Shown here in pieces: positions 6,733 to 11,599 of a stretch of DNA of 11,599 nt (the first letter of the stretch is position 1; each line of letters opens with the position of its first letter). The notes below the pieces were generated by a model that saw only the letters and a list, made by a program, of their open reading frames with translations, was not told the origin of the DNA and made no database searches. The stretch lies in assembly GCA_023393715.1 (NCBI GenBank), contig JAEXCD010000090.1, forward strand, positions 1 through 11,599. Reading direction: 5' to 3'. This DNA is from Bacillota bacterium (lineage in GTDB: Bacteria; Bacillota; Clostridia; Tissierellales; Peptoniphilaceae). The position numbers were made by a program, and so were the translations under genes.

Positions 6733-7484
6733 GACAGCACCTCACTGTAAAAATCATATGTCTTTGCACGCCAAAGGTAAAGACCCGCCGCGATCAGCGC
6801 ATAAACCGCGCAGACGGCGAGATTTCCGCCCCAGCCGTAGCCCATCGGATCGACGACGTCCTGTCGGAAAACCAGCGAGCCCGAGCCCAAAAGCCCCTGA
6901 AACGGCACGAGCGTGACAAAGCCGAGCCACAAAAGCACCGAAATCATACCCACCCGGTATCCGAAGTACAGCGCCAGCATATTGAGCAGCACGATCAGGA
7001 CGCTGTTTTCCAGAGCGATAAAGGCATGGATGCGAAGAAAGAACTCGTACCCGCGCGCCCATTCCGCGCCGCCGGCCAGCAAAGAAGCGAGCAGGAGCAG
7101 CACTGCCTCCACCGCCTGCAACAGCACACACAATACTATGCCGCTCACCGCTGCCGCGCCGAAATAACGGCCGCGCGAACCCACCTGCGTAATGAGATAG
7201 ACGCCGTTGTTGGTATGATCCTTCCAGAATGCGTTGGAAAACGCCATAATCGGCACGTAGTGAATCAGCACCCACATAAAGGGAAACTGAAATTTGGCAT
7301 AATCAATGGCGAGACCGCTGTCTCTCAATACGATAGTAACCCACGCTTCCATGGCGGACAGGCCGAACTCCGCCCCCTCCGATGCGACAACATACTGTAC
7401 GCCAAACAGCGCCAGCAGAAAAAGAAGCAGCCATTTTCCGCTGTACAGAAAATAGTAGGAAGCGTCGCGAAAAAGGGCTCTCAT
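6729..7484 (-). CDS. ABC-2-like permease, second subunit
   Basis: Integral membrane protein of 251 residues with about six predicted hydrophobic helices (roughly 18-34, 67-83, 111-137, 157-175, 178-197 and 220-238). This is the layout of LanE/LanG or BcrB permeases. Between helices 2 and 3 it carries FWKDHTNNGVYLITQVGSRGR (86-106), which matches a similarly placed segment in the upstream permease. This segment probably forms the cytoplasmic coupling region that contacts the ATPase. The gene overlaps the upstream permease and the downstream ATPase by four bases each, so all three should be made in fixed proportion. Family membership could be one of the DUF-type ABC-2 permeases (for example DUF2705); that is a guess. 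Its codon and base composition look like the host's, unlike the three genes upstream. Confidence 0.85.
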   Translation of the reverse strand: MRALFRDASYYFLYSGKWLLLFLLALFGVQYVVASEGAEFGLSAMEAWVTIVLRDSGLAIDYAKFQFPFMWVLIHYVPIMAFSNAFWKDHTNNGVYLITQVGSRGRYFGAAAVSGIVLCVLLQAVEAVLLLLASLLAGGAEWARGYEFFLRIHAFIALENSVLIVLLNMLALYFGYRVGMISVLLWLGFVTLVPFQGLLGSGSLVFRQDVVDPMGYGWGGNLAVCAVYALIAAGLYLWRAKTYDFYSEVLS

Positions 7485-8299
7485 AGAAGCTCTCTTTCCC
7501 GGGATGCGTGCAAAAGTGTTCCCACACAGAACAGGAGCCAGATCGCCAGTTCAAACAATGTCGCCATGTTCATGGAAAAATATCCGATGGGAAATTGCGA
7601 AGAAAGATTCGGAAAAGAAGTATTCTTCAAAGTGAACATTCCAATAATTCTTCCGCATATTATTTCGCTTACGGTTAAGAAAAAATAAGGAACAACCAAA
7701 CCCGCATACGCACCACCCAGCCAGTAATTAACGGACAGAGCTGCACAAGCCACGACTCCGCCAAATACAGAGCATCGCACCACCGTAAAGATCACATAAA
7801 GCAACGGGGAGAACACATAGAGTTCCGGAAACATCATATACGACGCACCTGCTATACTGGGAATATAGTGTTTGGATATCGGCAATATGGGTGTTTTGGC
7901 AAAGACGCACAAAATCTGCGCTACAAGCGGAATCAAAACAAGCAAAAACCCCGCACAAAATGCTACTGCAAAATGAGACGCAGCAATTTTCCGCTTGGAT
8001 ATTTGCTGATAGAGCGGGATCGACAAGCGAGACTTTCGATCTTCCCAAAATAAGTCGCAGCTTGGCAACGCAACCAAAACACAGGACAGAATATTAAATA
8101 CTAATACGGGCGTCCCGCCTAACATTGGCGGCCAGTAGCTCCATGCACCGGCAACGGGAAACCAGTACCGAACATTCTCGGGAATCGCTCCGCCCCGCCG
8201 CGCCTCAGCGTAAGCCAGGTAACAACAAATCAGCGTAACGGGCAATAAAAAATACAGCCGTTTTCGGTGAAAGACACGGTAAAAATCAAGACGCAGCAT
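7481..8299 (-). CDS. ABC-2-like permease, first subunit
   Basis: Integral membrane protein of 272 residues with six or seven hydrophobic stretches (about 17-31, 62-79, 110-134, 156-173, 176-192, 197-217 and 243-263). A cytoplasmic-looking segment FWEDRKSRL...YQQISKRK (84-104) resembles the equivalent segment of the second permease (FWxD, then Q, S, R at similar spacing), so the two are probably distant paralogues forming a heterodimer. It is taken as the membrane partner of the ATPase at the operon end. GGAGGTG lies eight bases before the ATG at 8299, supporting this start. The first 14 bases overlap the end of the membrane-anchored protein gene, so translation is likely coupled. It is richer in A+T than the second permease. 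Confidence 0.83.
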   Translation of the reverse strand: MLRLDFYRVFHRKRLYFLLPVTLICCYLAYAEARRGGAIPENVRYWFPVAGAWSYWPPMLGGTPVLVFNILSCVLVALPSCDLFWEDRKSRLSIPLYQQISKRKIAASHFAVAFCAGFLLVLIPLVAQILCVFAKTPILPISKHYIPSIAGASYMMFPELYVFSPLLYVIFTVVRCSVFGGVVACAALSVNYWLGGAYAGLVVPYFFLTVSEIICGRIIGMFTLKNTSFPNLSSQFPIGYFSMNMATLFELAIWLLFCVGTLLHASRERELL

Positions 8300-8837
8300 G
8301 CTCCACCTCCAATGGAATGTACTCGAAATAGATCACTCCGCTTTCCCATTTTTCATTATACTTTTCGGGAAAAGCGCCCGGGGTAATCAAAATAGCGGGA
8401 TCCGTCCAGTTTCTAATATTTTCCTTCCACAGATGAAAGACAATGTACCCTTCCACCGTCTGGTTTGGTTCCAAGACAATCCGCCCGTCTTCTCCCGATA
8501 TATTATCAGAGTATTCCTGTATATCCGAAGCAATTCGATAGTCCGAGTAAACATCAAGCGAAAATAAATTCTCAGGATGAGTCGGAACCACATCTCCGGT
8601 CTCAATGGTCACGAATAATTTGACTTCCGAATACTCCATTTTTTCATAGAATTTTGACGTAAAGGAATAGTCATAAATCGTCAGCTTCGTTCCCTCTTTT
8701 TCGATCGTGTACGGAAGAGACCGCTCCACCTCCTCAATTCGGGACGGATGAATTACGTTCGCTTTTTTTACGTGGTAGAAGTAGCCGACGAACAGCACGC
8801 ACGTTACGATGGCAAAAAAAATTCCGCGTTTCTTCAT
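8286..8837 (-). CDS. Membrane-anchored extracytoplasmic protein of unknown function
   Basis: The protein has 183 residues and I do not recognise the family. An MKKRG start is followed by one hydrophobic segment (about 6-22) with no cleavage site or lipobox cysteine, so it is probably anchored by this helix with the rest outside the cell. The outer part (about 40-175) is rich in alternating polar and hydrophobic residues with few predicted helices, such as KLTIYDYSF (51-59), EVKLFVTIETGDVV (71-84) and VEGYIVFHLWKEN (128-140). This resembles immunoglobulin-like accessory domains such as DUF4352, but that comparison is from general shape only. The start has GGAG six bases upstream. It is the second gene of the operon, overlapping the first permease by 14 bases, and could hold or sense the secreted protein or the exported substrate. 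Base composition is clearly low in G+C (20 of 60 in line 8641-8700). Confidence 0.75.
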   Translation of the reverse strand: MKKRGIFFAIVTCVLFVGYFYHVKKANVIHPSRIEEVERSLPYTIEKEGTKLTIYDYSFTSKFYEKMEYSEVKLFVTIETGDVVPTHPENLFSLDVYSDYRIASDIQEYSDNISGEDGRIVLEPNQTVEGYIVFHLWKENIRNWTDPAILITPGAFPEKYNEKWESGVIYFEYIPLEVEHAAS

Positions 8838-8847
8838 GGCACACTCC

Positions 8848-8880
8848 GCTCTATAGAGCTGTGGAAGGGGTACCCCCTCC
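8848..8880. repeat. Two adjacent palindromes between the first two operon genes
   Basis: The 66-base gap holds GCTCTATAGAGC (8848-8859, a perfect 12-base palindrome) and GGAAGGGGTACCCCCTCC (8863-8880, an 18-base palindrome with one mismatched pair). In RNA the second could form a GC-rich stem of seven pairs with a GUAC loop, right after the secreted-protein gene. No T run follows, so it is not a standard terminator; a 3'-end stabilising or processing hairpin, or an operator, would be possible. Confidence 0.5.
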
Positions 8881-8903
8881 GCAACTACATTACATTCTAA
8901 TGC

Positions 8904-9337
8904 CTATTGCCACGGGCAAGACTGTGAATCCGGGCTCCACACTCCGGATAACCACATTTCCGTAAAGGTCTGACGATCACCCCGCACCTTTACTCTCGTC
9001 CCATATCCTTGTTCTTCAAAGGTTGAAGACGAAAGGCAATACACATCGGGCTTCGTAACAAACTTAACATCTGTATAATCCGGCTCCGATCCATTATCGA
9101 AAACCACTTTAATTTGCACGGATCCTCCATATAGGCGCGCTGTCTCTACCTTGAAATATATCGGAGACGCATCCCATTTTTCCCTCGGTTGTGTATATCG
9201 TTCGAAAGAGTAACCCGGCATATGCCAATCCCACGACGTATCCGTATTGTTTCCCGCATAGACAGGGATAACGATTGCTCCTACCATAAACACGGAGCAC
9301 AGCGCTGTCAACAGACTTCGGAATACTTTTTCATCAT
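8904..9337 (-). CDS. Small secreted protein of unknown function, signal-peptide frame broken by one base
   Basis: The body of the gene is open from 9311 (a TTG) to the TAG at 8906-8904. The natural start is a pair of ATG codons (9337-9335, 9334-9332) with GGAGGAG just upstream, but in that frame translation stops after nine codons. One additional A in the run of five A (9331-9327) would join the frames into a 144-residue protein beginning MMKKVFRSLLTALCSVF. It would then have a normal signal peptide with cleavage after VYA (about residue 28). The mature part of ~116 residues has two cysteines (in VYCLSSS and SQSCPWQ, the latter near the C-terminus), is rich in W, Y and F, and ends with a GVWSPDSQ motif. 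It is the first gene of the operon, directly after its promoter. A relation to DUF2712-like secreted proteins or a bacteriocin-like product is possible but unproven. The lesion could be a real mutation or an assembly error. Confidence 0.65.
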
Positions 9338-9380
9338 TACTCCTCCATTATTTTTTACGGTAAATTGCAATACGACTTTT

Positions 9381-9394
9381 AGAATGATCATTCT
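9381..9394. promoter_or_regulatory. Perfect 14-bp palindrome, candidate operator of the ABC operon
   Basis: AGAATGATCATTCT is a perfect palindrome located about +3 to +16 from the start site predicted by the promoter at 9404-9432. A repressor bound here would block initiation or early elongation. No regulator gene is in the window, so the binding protein is unknown. Confidence 0.55.
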
Positions 9395-9403
9395 TCAGTA
9401 AAA

Positions 9404-9432
9404 ATAATATCATTTATCGTTACCTGACTCAA
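9404..9432 (-). promoter_or_regulatory. Promoter of the secreted protein/ABC operon
   Basis: On the minus strand, -35 TTGAGT (9432-9427) and -10 TATTAT (9409-9404) are 17 bases apart, close to the sigma-A consensus (4/6 and 5/6). Transcription should start near 9397, giving a leader of about 60 bases. No other strong promoter was seen upstream of the following four genes, so this probably drives the whole operon. Confidence 0.75.
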
Positions 9433-9438
9433 GACTTT

Positions 9439-9938
9439 TTATTTACTTTTTTTATATAGTTCATTTTTTTGTTGCGCGTCGCGCGCAGCGTTAATCGTCA
9501 GCACGACGGCGATCCTCGTCGGTTCGTCCTGCTGTTCGTGAATCTCGGTCTCAAAGCGGTCTCCTCAAGCTCCCCTAGCGTTTTGGGCGGAACGATCGGT
9601 CGGTTTTCGGCATCAACGATTTCGTAATCGTACTGCAGGCAGCTCCCCGCGACGCACCAGGCCGGCCCCTCGATTTTATAATGGGCATCGATGAAACTTA
9701 ATTTTTGAACGATCTCCGCGACCGGCGCTCCGACATCATATACGCGAAATCGTCTCAGAAGGCTCCAAACCTCCTGCCGTATATACGCCAGCTCCTGCAT
9801 CTTCATATCAAAGACGCGCAGCCTTTATCCGGGCGAAAGGGCTTTCCCTTCTGCGCGGTAATGCGTGATCCCGTTCTCGTCCGTGATATCAAAGCGCGCC
9901 TTTCACAAAAATACGCTCTGCCTGATATCGAATTTCAC
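9439..9938 (-). pseudogene. Decayed LURP-one-related (LOR/YxjI-like) gene
   Basis: Read from GTG 9938 (GGGAG six bases upstream), the frame gives a LOR-like N-terminus, KFDIRQSVF. It then meets TGA at 9905-9903, continues as ARFDITDENG, meets TAA at 9827-9825, and goes on as RLRVFD, ELAYIRQEVWSLL, EIVQKLSFI, YKIEGPAW and YDYEIVD. Near 9556 the frame shifts by a missing base, and the C-terminus resumes as FETEIHEQQDEPTRIAVVLT before a stop at 9441-9439. Repaired, it would be 166 residues, the normal length of the LOR family (PF04525), a beta-barrel fold related to tubby and scramblase domains whose bacterial role is unclear. The TGA falls where family members often have tryptophan. Two nonsense codons plus one frameshift make it a pseudogene. 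The intact part starting at ATG 9806 could only give a 102-residue fragment. Confidence 0.85.
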
Positions 9939-10021
9939 AATACGCTCCCACGTCTCCATTCGCCGCCACGCCCGCCTCCCGATCGGACTAAACGCTCCAT
10001 TGGATGGGACGCTATGCCAAT

Positions 10022-10054
10022 AAAAAACAGCAGCGAATCTCGCTGCTGTTTTTT
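10022..10054 (-). terminator. Terminator of the tRNA-Gly/tRNA-Cys transcript
   Basis: A perfect inverted repeat with 15-base arms and a three-base loop: six A, CAGCAGCGA, ATC, TCGCTGCTG, six T. It is symmetric and could terminate transcription from both strands. On the minus strand it starts at the last base of the encoded CCA end of tRNA-Cys, so it ends the tRNA transcript. Confidence 0.93.
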
Positions 10055-10127
10055 GGAGGCGACACCCAGATTTGAACTGGGGATAAAGGTGTTGCAGACC
10101 TCTGCCTTACCACTTGGCTATGTCGCC
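10054..10127 (-). tRNA. tRNA-Cys (anticodon GCA)
   Basis: The gene is 74 bases long including an encoded CCA (10056-10054). The acceptor arms GGCGACA (10127-10121) and TGTCGCC pair perfectly, the discriminator base is U as expected for tRNA-Cys, and the anticodon loop contains TCTGCAAC with anticodon GCA. The T-arm holds GTTCAAATC. It reads cysteine UGC/UGU codons. It lies two bases after tRNA-Gly and immediately before a strong terminator. Confidence 0.96.
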
Positions 10128-10129
10128 AT

Positions 10130-10204
10130 TGGAGCGGCAGACGAGATTCGAACTCGCGACCCTCGCCTTGGCAAGGCGATGCTCTACCCCTGAGCCACTG
10201 CCGC
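10130..10204 (-). tRNA. tRNA-Gly (anticodon GCC)
   Basis: The gene is 75 bases long including an encoded CCA (10132-10130). The acceptor arms GCGGCAG and CTGCCGC pair perfectly, the D-arm has GGCTCAGGGGTAGAGC, the anticodon loop CTTGCCAAG gives anticodon GCC, and the T-arm has GTTCGAATC. It reads GGC/GGU codons. It is transcribed first in a two-tRNA unit with tRNA-Cys, from the promoter at 10253-10281. Confidence 0.97.
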
Positions 10205-10252
10205 ACGCGTCAAACGTCCGAGGCGTAGCGCCCCGCTCAACTTGACTAAACC

Positions 10253-10281
10253 AGTATAGAGGATGCGACAGAATAAGTCAA
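10253..10281 (-). promoter_or_regulatory. Promoter of the tRNA-Gly/tRNA-Cys unit
   Basis: On the minus strand, -35 TTGACT (10281-10276) and -10 TATACT (10258-10253) are separated by 17 bases, each matching the consensus at 5 of 6 positions. This is the strongest promoter in the window, as expected for stable RNA. Transcription should start about 40 bases before tRNA-Gly. Confidence 0.85.
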
Positions 10282-10329
10282 TCCCTTTTCACGAGGATAA
10301 TTTTTTCCCCGAAATGCGTTCTTTCGTAT

Positions 10330-10335
10330 TATAAT
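10330..10335 (+). promoter_or_regulatory. -10 element of the aminotransferase promoter
   Basis: The TATAAT hexamer lies 49 bases before the aminotransferase start codon. No good -35 hexamer is found 16-18 bases upstream (the area is TTTTTTCCCCGA). The promoter is divergent from, and about 50 bases away from, the tRNA promoter. Confidence 0.5.
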
Positions 10336-10384
10336 AAGCCAAATACACAAGTGAGACAAAACCGTTGCGTAAAGGAGTAAGGAT

Positions 10385-11575
10385 ATGTACATTGCAGAAC
10401 GCGTTCGCAAGCTCGGCGTGGCGCCCACACGCCGCTACAATAAAATCGTTCAGGACATGGAAGCAAAGGGAATCAAGGTTCTCAAGCTCAGCGTGGGACA
10501 GCCCGATATTCAGGTGCCGGAGCGCTTTTTTGAGGCCATCACCGCCCATACGAATCATTTGCTGCAATACGCCTACTCACCCGGCATCCCCGAAATGCGC
10601 TCCGCACAAAGGCGATACTACCAAAGCCGCGGACTCGAATTTCAGGAGGACGAGATTTTCATTACGAGCGGGGCGACCGAAGCGCTGACCTTTGCCTTGC
10701 TGACGACCTGTGACATCGGGGACAGCATCGTCCTGATCGAGCCGTTTTATACCAACTACGCCCTGCTGACCGACGTCTACGGGCTGCAGATCAACGCCGT
10801 TTCCACGTCCGTCGAGACGGGCTATCGCATCCCGGAGGACGATGTGCTCGACGCCGCCGTCACGGAAAATACGCGTGCGATTCTGATCTCCAACCCCGGC
10901 AATCCCACCGGACGCGTCTACACGGAGGAGGAGCTGGAGCGCCTGATCCGCTTTGCGCTGCGCCACGATATCACGCTCATCGCAGATGAGGTCTACCGCG
11001 AATTCAATTTCTCGGGGCGTCCGTTCCGTTCACTGGCATCGTACCCCGAAATTCAGAATCATCTGCTTTTGCTCGACAGCGTCTCAAAAAAATATGCCGC
11101 CTGCGGCGCGCGCGTCGGCTCGATTTCGACGAAAAATCCGGTCTATGCCGAGCAGCTGATGAAGCTTTGTCAGATGCGCTTGGCCACGCCGACGCTGGAG
11201 CAGATCGGCGCCGCAGCCTTATCGGACCTGGACGAGGGCTATTTTGCTCAGATCGACGCGCTGTATCGGTCTCGGCGCGAGGCGTTGGCGCAGGCTCTGT
11301 CGCGCATTCCGAATATCCGCTTCTCGACGCCCGAAGGCGCCTTCTACTCGCTCGTCGCACTGCCGGTTGAGGATGCCGAGGATTTTGTCGTATGGACGCT
11401 GACGAACTTTTCGAAGCAGGGTGAAACCATCCTGACGACACCGGCGGAGGGCTTTTACTTTACCCCAGGGCTGGGGCGAAATGAAATTCGCATTTCCTAT
11501 GCGGTTCACGTCGATATTCTGCGCCGCGCCATTTCACTCCTCGGCGAAGCGCTGCAGGCCTACCTTCGGCGATAG
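10385..11575 (+). CDS. Class I/II pyridoxal-phosphate aminotransferase (AspB-like)
   Basis: Cytoplasmic PLP enzyme of 396 residues, full length for fold-type I aspartate-aminotransferase-like proteins. It should transfer amino groups between an amino acid and a 2-oxo acid; the exact substrates (aspartate, aromatic or other) cannot be read from the sequence. Visible features are GQPDIQVP (38-45, where many relatives have GEPDF), TSGATEAL (94-101) in the cofactor phosphate loop, EPFYTNY (119-125), NPGNPTG (170-176) with the PLP-contacting Asn170, ADEVY with Asp201, and SVSKK with the Schiff-base lysine K235. ARVG (242-245) and NEIRISYA (366-373) follow, the latter with Arg369 that binds the substrate carboxylate. 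AAAGGAG eight bases upstream supports the ATG at 10385. It is the only plus-strand gene in the window, transcribed away from the tRNA genes, and no partner gene is visible before the window ends. Confidence 0.93.
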   Translation: MYIAERVRKLGVAPTRRYNKIVQDMEAKGIKVLKLSVGQPDIQVPERFFEAITAHTNHLLQYAYSPGIPEMRSAQRRYYQSRGLEFQEDEIFITSGATEALTFALLTTCDIGDSIVLIEPFYTNYALLTDVYGLQINAVSTSVETGYRIPEDDVLDAAVTENTRAILISNPGNPTGRVYTEEELERLIRFALRHDITLIADEVYREFNFSGRPFRSLASYPEIQNHLLLLDSVSKKYAACGARVGSISTKNPVYAEQLMKLCQMRLATPTLEQIGAAALSDLDEGYFAQIDALYRSRREALAQALSRIPNIRFSTPEGAFYSLVALPVEDAEDFVVWTLTNFSKQGETILTTPAEGFYFTPGLGRNEIRISYAVHVDILRRAISLLGEALQAYLRR

Positions 11576-11599
11576 GACGGGCGTACAACACCATACGCC

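Noticed and set aside
9825..9905. Stop-codon recoding (TGA as tryptophan) in the LOR gene
   Set aside because: TGA ends other intact genes here (for example glnN), and the same frame also has a TAA and a frameshift, so decay is the simpler reading.
9705..10193. 162-residue plus-strand open frame over the pseudogene and tRNAs
   Set aside because: Its second half runs antisense through two perfect tRNA genes and a terminator, so it cannot be a real protein gene.
1..11599. CRISPR array, insertion sequence or phage attachment site
   Set aside because: No regularly spaced repeats, transposase or integrase frames, or duplicated tRNA 3' ends were seen; the two tRNAs are intact with their own terminator.

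Overview
The window looks like a chromosomal segment of a moderately GC-rich Firmicute, most likely of the class Clostridia. The evidence is a T-box leader in front of thrS, strong GGAGG-type ribosome binding sites, a type III glutamine synthetase, a BcrA/LanF-style ABC exporter, and sigma-A-like promoters with 17-base spacers. This placement is inferred from gene types, not from a marker search. Nearly everything lies on the minus strand; only the aminotransferase at the right end is on the plus strand.

Layout in coordinate order: the N-terminal two thirds of thrS (1-1298, minus) with its promoter and T-box leader (1299-1550); a nitroreductase-family gene (1581-2150, minus); hisS (2360-3718) and a type III glutamine synthetase gene (3760-5847), 41 bases apart on the minus strand and probably one transcript ending at the terminator 2304-2338; two terminators in a row (5969-6004 and 6052-6090); a five-gene minus-strand operon (6097-9337); a decayed LURP-one-related gene (9439-9938); tRNA-Cys and tRNA-Gly with a shared promoter and terminator (10022-10281); and a divergently transcribed class I/II aminotransferase (10385-11575, plus).

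The most interesting part is the five-gene operon. In transcription order it encodes a small secreted protein of unknown function, a membrane-anchored extracytoplasmic protein, two permeases that share a motif, and a LanF-like ABC ATPase. The last three genes overlap by 4 bases each. One good promoter with a perfect 14-base palindrome just after the predicted start site drives it, and two further palindromes lie between its first and second genes. The arrangement resembles self-immunity or export exporters of the LanFEG/BcrAB kind paired with a secreted product, but no known family can be firmly assigned to the first two genes. The signal-peptide codons of the secreted protein are out of frame with the rest of the gene by one base. 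Directly upstream, the LURP-one-related gene carries two in-frame stops and a frameshift. This 600-base stretch therefore appears to be decaying, or in part mis-assembled.

The rest is housekeeping: tRNA charging (ThrRS, HisRS), ammonia assimilation (GSIII), amino-acid transamination and two tRNAs. Notable points are the eukaryote/Bacteroidetes-like signature motifs in HisRS, its linkage to GSIII, and a tandem 17-base repeat upstream of the GSIII promoter.
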